Positions 49,755 through 57,690 of a DNA stretch of 64,000 nt are shown here, one piece after another. This DNA comes from an uncultured Acidimicrobiales bacterium (GTDB lineage Bacteria > Actinomycetota > Acidimicrobiia > Acidimicrobiales > Bin134), in the NCBI GenBank assembly GCA_951813325.1, contig OX638350.1:1537029-1601028 (forward strand), read 5' to 3'. The translations under genes and the position numbers were made by a program. Each line of letters opens with the position of its first letter. The stretch's first letter is position 1. The notes under the pieces are model-generated. The model ran no database searches. It saw only the letters and a list, made by a program, of their open reading frames with translations, and was not told the DNA's origin.

Positions 49755-50627
49755 CTACAGCGTGCGGCGGATGGGGAGGAGGTTCTGGAAGACCGGGTCG
49801 CGGCCTTCTGTCCTGGCCGCGAACACCTCGGCCATATCGTCGGGGTGGAACATGCCGGCCTGCCAGGTGGCGACGTGATTGAGGCCGTCGGCCACGCTGT
49901 GGTCGCGGGTGTAGTTGAGCATCTCTTTTGATCCCCACACCGCCAATGGCGAGCGCTGGGCAATGTCCCGGGCGATTGCCAGTACCCCTTCGAGCATGCT
50001 CTCTTGATCGGCGTAGACCTGGTTGACCAGGCCGGCTGCCATTGCTTCGTCGGCAGTGAGCCGGCGTCCGGTGTAGGCCAGCTCCCGGGCCAGCCCATCG
50101 GGAATGATCCGGGGCAGCCGTTGCAAAGTACCCAAATCCGCAGTCAACCCAATGTTGATCTCCTGAATGCAAAAGAATGCATCAGCAGTGCAATACCGCA
50201 CGTCGGCAGCGCAGACCATGTCCACCCCTCCGCCGACGCAGCCCCCCTGAACCGCAGCCAGCACCGGCATGCGGGCCTTCTCCAGGCAGCCGAAGGACTC
50301 CTGAAGGGTCAGGGCCAAGTTGCGGGTTTCGGCCCGAACCCGGCCGAACTCCGGCGCCTCGCTGGGATCTGAGCCACCCGAGAACAGCGAATCCGGCTGG
50401 GTGAACACCGAGAGGTCCATGCCCGCGGTGAAGTGGCGGCCAGTGGAGGAGATTACCAGCGCCCGGGCTTCGCCGGAGTCCGACAGCTCGTTCACGGCAG
50501 CAGGCAGCTCAGACCAGAACTCCGGGATCATCGAGTTCCTGGCCTCAGGTCGGCTGAGCCGCAGGTGGGCGACTGCATTCTCAAGGGTGATCTCAAAGCA
50601 GGTGTACATCAGAAATGAACCAGCCAT
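49755..50627 (-). CDS. Enoyl-CoA hydratase/isomerase family protein
   Basis: A 290-residue crotonase. The CoA-binding and oxyanion motifs are HFTAGMDLSVF and QGGCVGGGVDMVCAADVRYC, and the LGTLQRLPRIIPDGLARELAYTGRRL helix region follows. The acidic pair usually found for hydratases is partly kept (EINIGLTADLG, Asp present), so an isomerase or dienoyl-CoA isomerase-like role is likely. I start at ATG 50627, with GAGGAGG upstream; the much longer open frame beyond it is antisense shadow of the next gene. Confidence 0.9.
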   Translation of the reverse strand: MAGSFLMYTCFEITLENAVAHLRLSRPEARNSMIPEFWSELPAAVNELSDSGEARALVISSTGRHFTAGMDLSVFTQPDSLFSGGSDPSEAPEFGRVRAETRNLALTLQESFGCLEKARMPVLAAVQGGCVGGGVDMVCAADVRYCTADAFFCIQEINIGLTADLGTLQRLPRIIPDGLARELAYTGRRLTADEAMAAGLVNQVYADQESMLEGVLAIARDIAQRSPLAVWGSKEMLNYTRDHSVADGLNHVATWQAGMFHPDDMAEVFAARTEGRDPVFQNLLPIRRTL

Positions 50628-50708
50628 CTCTCGGCCTCCTCTCGTGCCCTGCCGGTTGTGTCTACCGAATGATCGGCGTCGGGGGGCGCTGCGGGGCAGA
50701 CTACCCAA

Positions 50709-51479
50709 GTGCTCATAGTGGACACCCATACTCACGTGATCTCTGACAACCATGAGAAATACCCCCTTCAGGTGGCCGACTACCCGGGGGTGGAGTGGGT
50801 GTACCACGCCCCAGTGACGGCTGAGGAACTCAAGGCTGAGATGGCCGTCGCTGGGGTCGACCGGGCCGTACTCGTGCAGGCCCAGGGCGGCTACGGCACG
50901 GACAACTCCTATGTGGTGGACGCTCGGGCCGCCTATCCCAAGACCTTCAGCGCGGTGGTCATCGTGGACGACCCCGCCGAACTCGACTCGCTGGCCGCCG
51001 CCGGGGCGGGTGGGGTGCGGTTCTTCGCCATAGGCGGGGGAGGGCCGCTGCACGAAGAGGCAACTTGGGACACTGCGAGGCGGCTCGGCCTGCGGGTCAG
51101 CGCAGCCACGGTGCCCGAGTACCTGCCCGCGCTGGCCGAGGCAGTGGCCGCTCATCGTGATGTGATCCTGGCTCTTGACCATTGCGGGTTCGCTCCTGAA
51201 TCGATTGGCGATTACGCCCATCTGGCGAATCTCTATTTGAAAGTCACCCCCCATGTGCTTGACACAGGCGATGGCAATCCAGGTCCAGCGCTGGAACGAC
51301 TGGCCGAGCAGTTTGGGCTTGACCGACTGATGTGGGGTTCTGATTACTCCCAGACCCATGATCGGCCCTATGGAGAGCTGGCCGACGAGGCGCGAGCGGC
51401 CTGCGCTGGGCTGAGTCAGAGCGAGCAGGCTCAGTTTTTGGGTGGCACGGCGCTGGCCCTTTGGCCCGAATTGAACTAG
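50709..51479 (+). CDS. Amidohydrolase-2 family metal-dependent hydrolase
   Basis: A 256-residue TIM-barrel hydrolase of the ACMSD/TIM-barrel amidohydrolase 2 family. The first metal motif is IVDTHTHVISD; the later DHCGF and GSDYSQTH supply a His and the last Asp. It is shorter than most members (about 280-330). These enzymes hydrolyse lactones or decarboxylate acids. The stop overlaps the crotonase at 51476 on the other strand by 4 nt. Confidence 0.85.
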   Translation: MLIVDTHTHVISDNHEKYPLQVADYPGVEWVYHAPVTAEELKAEMAVAGVDRAVLVQAQGGYGTDNSYVVDARAAYPKTFSAVVIVDDPAELDSLAAAGAGGVRFFAIGGGGPLHEEATWDTARRLGLRVSAATVPEYLPALAEAVAAHRDVILALDHCGFAPESIGDYAHLANLYLKVTPHVLDTGDGNPGPALERLAEQFGLDRLMWGSDYSQTHDRPYGELADEARAACAGLSQSEQAQFLGGTALALWPELN

Positions 51480-52315
51480 TCGATTTCCAACATCTGATCG
51501 ACCACCGCGGCCAATGCATCAGGGTCGCGCTCAACTTCTCGAGTCTGGCCGCCGGCGTCGAGGAAGCGCTGCATCAGCGGCACGTGCTGGCCGGTAGCCG
51601 AACAGGCCATCATCGCCTGGGTCTCGGCCAACAGTCCTGGTTCCACCGGCCCCAAGGCAGCGTCAACCGCCTGTTTGGCCTGGGCTATTGACAATCTCGG
51701 CGAGGCGGCAATTCGGCGGGCCACTCGGGCGGTGTGGGACCGGAGCTGGTCGGAGGGCAGCACCCGGTTGACGTAGCCGATGGCCTCAGCCTCCTCGGCG
51801 GTCACGTCGTTGCCCGACAAGACGATCTCCAGCGCCCGGCTGCGGCCAACCAAGCGGGCCAGGCGTTGGGTGCCGCTGGCTCCGGGGATGATGCCCATGG
51901 CCACCTCGGGCTGGCCGAGCACGGTGCGGGGACCGGCGAAGCGCATGTCGAGCGACAGCAGGAACTCCGACCCGCCGCCCCGGGCCACGCCGTCGACCAT
52001 GCCGATGGTGGCCACCCCGATGGTGCGGCACCGGTCGAACGTGGCCGCGGCCATGTTGGGCTCTGTGGGCACATCAGCCGGGGCCTCCATAGCCAGGATC
52101 TGCTCCACATCGCCGTGCATCAAGAAGAAGTCAGGATCGGCGCTCTCAAATACCAGAACCCCTACTTCCTCATCAGCCTCGACCGCGTTCAGCAGGCCAA
52201 ATAGCCCGCCGATCAATTCGCCATCCACCAATTGCTTGGGCGGATGGTCGATCAATGCCCAGCCAATCCCTTTGTCGACGGCCATCTTGAAGGGTCCGAA
52301 ACTCTGCTCACTCAC
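51476..52315 (-). CDS. Enoyl-CoA hydratase/isomerase family protein (second)
   Basis: A 279-residue crotonase: PPKQLVDGELIGGL, the oxyanion segment DFFLMHGDVEQIL, GMVDGVARGGGSEFLLSLDMRFAG and VAMGIIPGASGTQRLARLVGR. It has a Gly-rich loop and RALEIVLSGNDVTAEEA, as in the family. GTG 52315 overlaps the end of the upstream nitroreductase gene by 8 nt, so the two are co-translated. It differs much from the crotonase at 49755. Confidence 0.9.
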   Translation of the reverse strand: MSEQSFGPFKMAVDKGIGWALIDHPPKQLVDGELIGGLFGLLNAVEADEEVGVLVFESADPDFFLMHGDVEQILAMEAPADVPTEPNMAAATFDRCRTIGVATIGMVDGVARGGGSEFLLSLDMRFAGPRTVLGQPEVAMGIIPGASGTQRLARLVGRSRALEIVLSGNDVTAEEAEAIGYVNRVLPSDQLRSHTARVARRIAASPRLSIAQAKQAVDAALGPVEPGLLAETQAMMACSATGQHVPLMQRFLDAGGQTREVERDPDALAAVVDQMLEID

Positions 52316-52922
52316 CGTGGTCCTCCCACTGGTTCCAATACGCAACTTCAGACAATGGCCGCCGGCGCACTGGGCCGAATGGCACCGCGGGCCAGCCCAT
52401 CGGGATGCCGCACACGATGTGGGCTTCATCGGGGATGCCGAGCACGGCCCGCACCTCGTCGGCCCGGAAAGTGTGCAGCGTGGTCAGCACCGTGCCCAGG
52501 CCCAGGCTGCGCGCGGCTACCAGGAGGTTTTGCACCGCAGGGTAAATCGAGTGGCTCACCCCCCGCTGGGTGGAGCACACAATGATGAACACCGGCACAT
52601 CGCCCACCTCCCGGGCGAACTTGGCAGCCTTCTCGACGATTTCGGCCTCCTGGTCTCTCAGCCACTCGCTGCCCGCGGCCGGGTTGTTGTACGACTGCTG
52701 TTGGGCGTCGAGGTACAGCTCCCCCAGTTGGCGGCGCTTGTCGGGATCGGTGACCACCACGAAGCGGGTGAATTGGCCGTTGATGGCGCTGGGGGCGCGG
52801 ATAGCCGCGTCCAGCACCTTGGTGATGAGCTCGTCGGGAACCGGGTCGGCCCGATAGCGCCGTACCGCCCGCTGGGTGTGCATGGCCTCGAACACGCCGA
52901 CCTCGGCGGTCGTTTGATTCAT
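52308..52922 (-). CDS. Nitroreductase-family FMN oxidoreductase
   Basis: A 204-residue nitroreductase: MHTQRAVRRYRADPVPDELI, AIRAPSAINGQFTRFVVV and the C-terminal ARSLGLGTVLTTLHTF, GIPDEAHIVCGIPMG, typical of FMN-binding NfnB/BluB-like proteins. Substrate unknown. I choose ATG 52922 because a -10 box TACTGT (52930-52935, complement) is 7 nt upstream; longer in-frame starts would run into the divergent Rdx gene. Confidence 0.87.
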   Translation of the reverse strand: MNQTTAEVGVFEAMHTQRAVRRYRADPVPDELITKVLDAAIRAPSAINGQFTRFVVVTDPDKRRQLGELYLDAQQQSYNNPAAGSEWLRDQEAEIVEKAAKFAREVGDVPVFIIVCSTQRGVSHSIYPAVQNLLVAARSLGLGTVLTTLHTFRADEVRAVLGIPDEAHIVCGIPMGWPAVPFGPVRRRPLSEVAYWNQWEDHGE

Positions 52923-52929
52923 GGGCTGG

Positions 52930-52935
52930 ACAGTA
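52930..52935 (-). promoter_or_regulatory. Leaderless -10 box of the nitroreductase gene
   Basis: TACTGT on the complement, 7 nt before the ATG at 52922. It faces away from the Rdx promoter at 52975, so the 64-nt gap is a divergent promoter region. Confidence 0.55.
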
Positions 52936-52974
52936 GTTGCAGCCGGGGTGGTAGTAGTCACCCCGCGCCGGCGA

Positions 52975-52980
52975 TAGTCT
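52975..52980 (+). promoter_or_regulatory. Leaderless -10 box of the Rdx/SelW-like gene
   Basis: TAGTCT, 6 nt before the ATG at 52987. The spacing equals that at eleven other starts in the window and supports a start upstream of both in-frame UGA codons. Confidence 0.6.
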
Positions 52981-52986
52981 GCACCC

Positions 52987-53259
52987 ATGGCGCACAAGCA
53001 CCGCATCACGATCACCTATTGAGTTCCTTGAGACTATTCCGAGCACGCCGTGAGCGCTGCCCAGGATCTGCTTCAGAACTACCAGCACATCATCGAGGAT
53101 CTGGCTCTGGTGACCGGTGCGTCGGGCATCTTCGACGTGGAAGTCGACGGTGAGATGCTGTACTCCAAGGACGACTGCTGCCGCCACGCCGAACCCGGCG
53201 AGGTGCTGAAGCTCTTCGCCGACCAGTACGCCAGCGAGGTGCTGCGCTACGGGACATAG
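52987..53259 (+). CDS. Rdx/SelW-family protein, candidate selenoprotein with two UGA-encoded Sec (UxxU)
   Basis: Read straight through two TGA codons (53020-53022 and 53029-53031), the frame gives 90 residues beginning MAHKHRITIT and continuing YUVPUDYSEHAVSAA. This matches the Rdx (SelW/SelT/SelH) thioredoxin-like fold: a first strand, a redox CxxC motif here written U12-V-P-U15, a helix, GIFDVEVDGEMLYSK and the C-terminal PGEVLKLF. Both stop codons fall on the two redox cysteines and nowhere else. An extra Cys pair (C64, C65) follows the SK motif. The start is backed by a leaderless -10 TAGTCT. A start at GTG 53050 would lose the first strand and active site. A bacterial SECIS hairpin should follow the UGA codons; I see only a weak candidate (CAC-GCC-GTG, 53044-53052, apical loop about 25 nt after the first UGA). 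Alternative: a pseudogene with two nonsense changes. Sec machinery is not in the window. Confidence 0.8.
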
Positions 53260-53273
53260 CGCCGGGAGCCGCG

Positions 53274-53279
53274 TAGGCT
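53274..53279 (+). promoter_or_regulatory. Leaderless -10 box of the P450 gene
   Basis: TAGGCT, 6 nt before the GTG at 53286, so the P450 can be transcribed separately from the Rdx gene just upstream. Confidence 0.55.
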
Positions 53280-53285
53280 GCGGGC

Positions 53286-54536
53286 GTGGACGGTGTCACA
53301 GTCGATTTCGATCATCAGATGCCGGAGTTCGTCGCCAACCGCCATAGCCGCTACCACGAGCTGCGGGAGCGCTGCCCAGTGGTGTTCAACGAGCACTACG
53401 GAGGGTTCTGGATGGTCACCGACTACGAGTCGGTGGCGGCGGTAGCCCGAGACAACGAGACATTTGCCCACAAGTACGAGCCCGACGCCCCCGACGGCCT
53501 CTCCTATATGGGCATCTGCGGCATTCCCCGCCCGGGCTATATACCCCGCCAGGGGGTGTCGGAAATCGACGGGCCGGAGCACGCCGATCTGCGGCGAGTA
53601 CTGAATCCGCTCATGACCATCAATGCGATGGAGAGAACCCGACCCCGGATGGAGGCGGTGTCGGCGTGGTTCCTCGATGAGATCGTCGAGGCCGGCGCGG
53701 CCGATCTGGTGTTGGACTACACCACGCCGGTTCCCGCCGTGCTGACGCTGGAGATGATGGGCATGGTCTCGTCGAACTGGCAGCACTACGCCGATTTTTT
53801 CCACGCCACCTCCTCGTATGAGCCCTCCGACGAGCGGTACCTCAGTGCGGTGGCCCGCCAACCAGACATGTGGGGCGAGCTGCGCGACTTCGCCCAATTC
53901 CGCCGGGAAAATCCGGCTGACGATGTCACGACGGCACTGGTTTCCTCGCCGCTCGACGGCCGGATGCTGAGCGACGACGAGATCACCGCCATCATGTGGA
54001 ATCTGGTGGCCGGGGGCCTCGATACCACCACCTCGCTGGTGTCGTGGGGCCTGCACCACCTGGGCACCCATCCGAAGGACCGCACTCGCCTCATCGAGGA
54101 CCCGAACCTGATCCCCGCGGCGGTGGAGGAGTTCCTCCGCCACTACAGCCCCAGTGAGACCCTCACTCGAACCGCCACCCGAGATGTGGAACTGGGCGGT
54201 CGCCAAATCCGGCGGGGCGACGTGGTGTTCATCAGTTGGGTGACGGCCAACCATGATCCGGCGGCGTTCGATGCCCCCGACGAGGTGCGCATCGACCGCG
54301 AGGTGAACAAGCACTTGGCGTTCGGGCTGGGCGGCCACCGCTGCATCGGCTCGTCGATCGCCCGCATCGAGTCGGAGCTCATGATGAGAGATGTCCTGGC
54401 CCGCATCGGCGACTATCAGATCGACGTCGACGGGTTCAAGCCCTATCCCGGCAACCTGCTGATGACCGGCGTGGTGTCGATGCCGGTTGCCTTCACCCCC
54501 GGGGTTCGCTCAGGCGCGGCCGACCCCTTCGTCTGA
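53286..54536 (+). CDS. Cytochrome P450
   Basis: A 416-residue soluble bacterial P450. The oxygen-activating I helix is AGGLDTTTS (242-250), the ExxR motif is in EEFLR (282-285) and the heme-thiolate Cys is C353 in FGLGGHRCIG. P450s of this class hydroxylate lipids, steroids or terpenes with electrons from a ferredoxin; no ferredoxin gene lies next to it. The GTG start is 26 nt after the Rdx stop. Confidence 0.95.
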   Translation: MDGVTVDFDHQMPEFVANRHSRYHELRERCPVVFNEHYGGFWMVTDYESVAAVARDNETFAHKYEPDAPDGLSYMGICGIPRPGYIPRQGVSEIDGPEHADLRRVLNPLMTINAMERTRPRMEAVSAWFLDEIVEAGAADLVLDYTTPVPAVLTLEMMGMVSSNWQHYADFFHATSSYEPSDERYLSAVARQPDMWGELRDFAQFRRENPADDVTTALVSSPLDGRMLSDDEITAIMWNLVAGGLDTTTSLVSWGLHHLGTHPKDRTRLIEDPNLIPAAVEEFLRHYSPSETLTRTATRDVELGGRQIRRGDVVFISWVTANHDPAAFDAPDEVRIDREVNKHLAFGLGGHRCIGSSIARIESELMMRDVLARIGDYQIDVDGFKPYPGNLLMTGVVSMPVAFTPGVRSGAADPFV

Positions 54537-54570
54537 GCGCTCAAGCAACCCCAGACTGATGGGGTCCGGG

Positions 54571-55773
54571 CTAGCTCAACCGCTCGACGATCATGGCCAT
54601 GCCCTGGCCGCCGCCCACGCACATGCTCTCCACGCCGATGGTCTTGTCGGCGTCTTCCAGCCCGTTCAAGAGCGTGCCCATGATGCGAGCCCCGGTCATG
54701 CCGAAGGGGTGACCCAAAGCGATGGCGCCCCCGTTCACGTTGAGCTTGTCGTAGTCGATGCCCAACCCGTCGGCCGAGGGGATCACCTGGGCGGCGAATG
54801 CCTCGTTGATCTCCACCAGGTCGATGTCGTCGATGGTCATGCCCGCCCGCTCCAACACCTGGGAAATGGCCGGAATCGGGCCGAGGCCCATGATCTCGGG
54901 GTTCACCGCGGCCACACCCGTGGCCACGATCCGAGCCAGCGGCTTGACGCCCAGCTCGGCGGCCTTGGTGTCGCTCATCACCACCACGGCGGCGGCGCCG
55001 TCGTTGAGGGGACAGGCGTTGCCCGCAGTGACAGTGCCGTCGGGGCGGAACACCGGCTTGAGCTGGGAAACCTTCTCGATGACCGTGCCCGCCCGGATGC
55101 CGTCGTCGTTGCTCACCAGCGTGCCGTCGGCCAGCGGAAACGGGGTGATCTCCCGCTCGAAGAACCCCCGAGCCTGGGCGGCCTCGGCCCGGTTCTGGGA
55201 CATGACGCCGAACTCGTCCTGGCGTTCACGGCTCACGTTCCAGGCCTGGGCCACGTTCTCGGCGGTTTGGCCCATGGCGATGTAGATGTCGGGCAGACCT
55301 TCGGGGGGCGACCATGTCGGCGTGCCCTCGCCCGTGCGCTCGGCCGATCGGGCCTCGGCCTCGGCGAACTTGTCGTTCTTTCCACCCCGGTCGGAAGCTC
55401 CGGCCGCGAAGCGGCTCACGCACTCCACTCCGCCGGACACGAACACATCACCCTCTCCAGCTCGAACCGCGTGGGCAGCCATGCGGATGGTCTGAAGCGA
55501 CGAGGAGCAGTAGCGGTTGACGGTTACGCCGGGCACATCCAGGCCAGCCAGAAGCCCCGACAGCCGGGCGATGTTGTAGCCGGCCTCGCCCGCGGGCTGG
55601 GCGCAGCCCCACATCACGTCCTCAACGTCGGATCCGTCGATCTGGGGGACCTTGCCTAGCACGTCGCTTACGATGAACGCCGACATGTCGTCGGGACGGA
55701 CGTCGACCAGCGATCCCTTCACGGCCCGTCCGATGGGCGTGCGGGAGGTGGCGACGATGACTGCTTCGGGCAT
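54571..55773 (-). CDS. Acetyl-CoA C-acyltransferase (thiolase)
   Basis: A 400-residue thiolase. The acyl-accepting Cys is C89 in VNRYCSSSLQT; the second catalytic group is His in NGGAIALGHPFGMTGAR and Cys in SMCVGGGQGMAM. Such enzymes cleave 3-ketoacyl-CoA in beta-oxidation or run the reverse. A Shine-Dalgarno AGGAG precedes the ATG. It is 48 nt from, and co-directional with, the amidohydrolase gene at 55822. Confidence 0.94.
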   Translation of the reverse strand: MPEAVIVATSRTPIGRAVKGSLVDVRPDDMSAFIVSDVLGKVPQIDGSDVEDVMWGCAQPAGEAGYNIARLSGLLAGLDVPGVTVNRYCSSSLQTIRMAAHAVRAGEGDVFVSGGVECVSRFAAGASDRGGKNDKFAEAEARSAERTGEGTPTWSPPEGLPDIYIAMGQTAENVAQAWNVSRERQDEFGVMSQNRAEAAQARGFFEREITPFPLADGTLVSNDDGIRAGTVIEKVSQLKPVFRPDGTVTAGNACPLNDGAAAVVVMSDTKAAELGVKPLARIVATGVAAVNPEIMGLGPIPAISQVLERAGMTIDDIDLVEINEAFAAQVIPSADGLGIDYDKLNVNGGAIALGHPFGMTGARIMGTLLNGLEDADKTIGVESMCVGGGQGMAMIVERLS

Positions 55774-55821
55774 GGTGGCTCCTGTTGGTTGTTGAGATGA
55801 ACTGGGAGATCGATGGGGGAC

Positions 55822-57540
55822 CTAGGACAAGTCGACTCTCTCAGTGTCGCTCCCGCTGCGGAGGTGCTGGCCAGGCCGGGCGTCGGTGAACTTTCCGTCC
55901 CGGACGATCTCCTCGCCGTTGCAGAACACATGGTCGATGCCGTCGGCCTCCCCATAGAGGCGGGGGGCACCGGCGGGCAGGTCAGCCACGACCGTGAGCG
56001 GCTTGGCTCCCACCCGGGTCTCGTCCAGCACCACCACGTCGCCGTGCCAGCCCTCTTGGAGCTGGCCCCGCTCCTTCAGTCCGTAGAGACGGGCCTGCAC
56101 GTCGGTCATCAGGTGGACGGCCTCCTCAGTGGAGATGAGCCCTCGTGCCCGCATGCACTGGCCGAGCATCGAAGTTGCATAGTTGGCCGTCATGAACAGG
56201 TCCAGGTGGGCGCCGGCGTCGGAGGCGCCGATCACGGCTCGGCCGTCCCGCCAGATCTCCATGCGGGCTTTCCAGTCGGCGCTGGAGGACACCGGCGGCG
56301 GGGTGCCGAAGGAGGTCTTCAACTCGTCGGCCACCACGATGTCGCACAGGGCGTCGAACGGCTTCTTGCCCTCGTCCTCGGCGATCTGGCCCACGGTGCG
56401 CCCCCGATACTGCTCGTTCTCGGGGGCAAAGGTGTCGAAGATGATCTTGGTGGACCAGTCGGCCAATCCCTTGAGGGGTCCTGGCTGCTGGGCCAGCTCA
56501 TTGAGCCGGTCGCGCTCGGCCTGGTCCGCCAGAAGCGCCATCTTTTCCGCGGGCGGGGCCAGCATGGCGCCCTCCCAGTCGGGCAGGGCGTCGAGCACGA
56601 AGCCGCCGGCCATGCTCAGGCGAACCGAAAACGCCATGGGCACGGTGAGGGCCACCACCTTGCCGCCGTTGGCCTTTGCGTGGTCGCTGGCCTCCAGCTT
56701 GGCGTAGCACTCGTCCAGATTGCCCTCGGCCACCGTCATGACGTTCCAGTTGAGCTGGGTCTGAGCCGCCACCGACATGTCGGTCATCAGGTTGATGGCG
56801 GCGTCGTCGAACGGGCCGACGCAGGGAATCAGCTCCAGCGAGGTGCCTTCGTAGTCCGAACACACCCGGGCCAGCTCCACCAGCTCGTGGCGGCTGGCGT
56901 AACGGCTGGGGACCATGTTGCCGAAGGGGTCGTTGTGGGTGCGGGCGTAGGAGGAGGAGAACCCCAGGGCGCCGGCCTCCAGTCCGGCCCGGAGCAGATC
57001 CTGCATTTGGGCCAGCTCCTCGGGGGTGGCCTCCCGCTTGACGCAGTCGGGGCCCATCACCACCCGGCGCAGCGCGGAGTGGCCCACCTTGAAGGCGGTG
57101 TTGATGGACAGCGTGCCATCGAAGGCATCGAAGTACTCGGCGGTGGAGCGCCAATTCCACGGCACCCCCGCTTGCAGCGACTCCAGGGGCATACCCTCCA
57201 CCCGGGCCAGCATGTGCATCAGGTATTCACCGTCGGCGGGGTCGTCGGTGAGCGGCGCGATGGTGAAACCGCAGTTGCCCCCGATCACGCTGGTCACCCC
57301 GTGCAAGGGAGACGGGCTCAAAGTGGTGTCCCAGAACACCTGGGCGTCGAGGTGGGTGTGCACGTCCACAAAACCGGGGCACACCGCTTTGCCGGTGGCA
57401 TCCACCGTTTTGGCCGCCTCCGCCGCGCTCAGATCCCCGATCGATGCGATCCGCCCGCCGGTCAAGCCCAGATCGGCCCGATAGCGGGGACTGCCGGTGC
57501 CGTCGATGATGTCGCCGCCCTTGATGATGGTGTCGAACAT
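55822..57540 (-). CDS. N-acyl-D-amino-acid deacylase-like amidohydrolase
   Basis: A 572-residue amidohydrolase of the D-aminoacylase branch. It has the small beta-sandwich at both ends (IIKGGDIIDGTGSPRYRADLGLTGGRI), metal motif CPGFVDVHTHLDAQ, GVTSVIGGNCGFTIAP with the bridging Cys typical of this subgroup, and the GASDAGAHLD Asp. The length (about 480-580) fits. It hydrolyses N-acyl amino acids or similar amides. The gene diverges from the amidohydrolase-2 gene across a 150-nt gap. Confidence 0.9.
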   Translation of the reverse strand: MFDTIIKGGDIIDGTGSPRYRADLGLTGGRIASIGDLSAAEAAKTVDATGKAVCPGFVDVHTHLDAQVFWDTTLSPSPLHGVTSVIGGNCGFTIAPLTDDPADGEYLMHMLARVEGMPLESLQAGVPWNWRSTAEYFDAFDGTLSINTAFKVGHSALRRVVMGPDCVKREATPEELAQMQDLLRAGLEAGALGFSSSYARTHNDPFGNMVPSRYASRHELVELARVCSDYEGTSLELIPCVGPFDDAAINLMTDMSVAAQTQLNWNVMTVAEGNLDECYAKLEASDHAKANGGKVVALTVPMAFSVRLSMAGGFVLDALPDWEGAMLAPPAEKMALLADQAERDRLNELAQQPGPLKGLADWSTKIIFDTFAPENEQYRGRTVGQIAEDEGKKPFDALCDIVVADELKTSFGTPPPVSSSADWKARMEIWRDGRAVIGASDAGAHLDLFMTANYATSMLGQCMRARGLISTEEAVHLMTDVQARLYGLKERGQLQEGWHGDVVVLDETRVGAKPLTVVADLPAGAPRLYGEADGIDHVFCNGEEIVRDGKFTDARPGQHLRSGSDTERVDLS

Positions 57541-57690
57541 GGAAGCTCCCTAGAGTGCGTTAGCGGACGCGGTTGCCGTTAATGTAGGCGATTCGTGCCC
57601 TCAGGGGTGTGGCCGGAGAGCGCAAGCAACAACAAGGCTTTCACCAGCTTTGGATCGGGGCTGGAAACAGATCGCCGGTATGCTCTGCCC

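Noticed and set aside
53050-53259. Separate 69-residue gene starting at GTG 53050
   Set aside because: It would lack the first strand and the redox motif of the Rdx fold; the promoter box and coding character extend upstream through the two UGA codons to ATG 52987.
55813-57582. 589-codon open frame antisense to the D-aminoacylase-like gene
   Set aside because: Shadow of a conserved gene; His/Gly/Val-rich with no recognisable motif.
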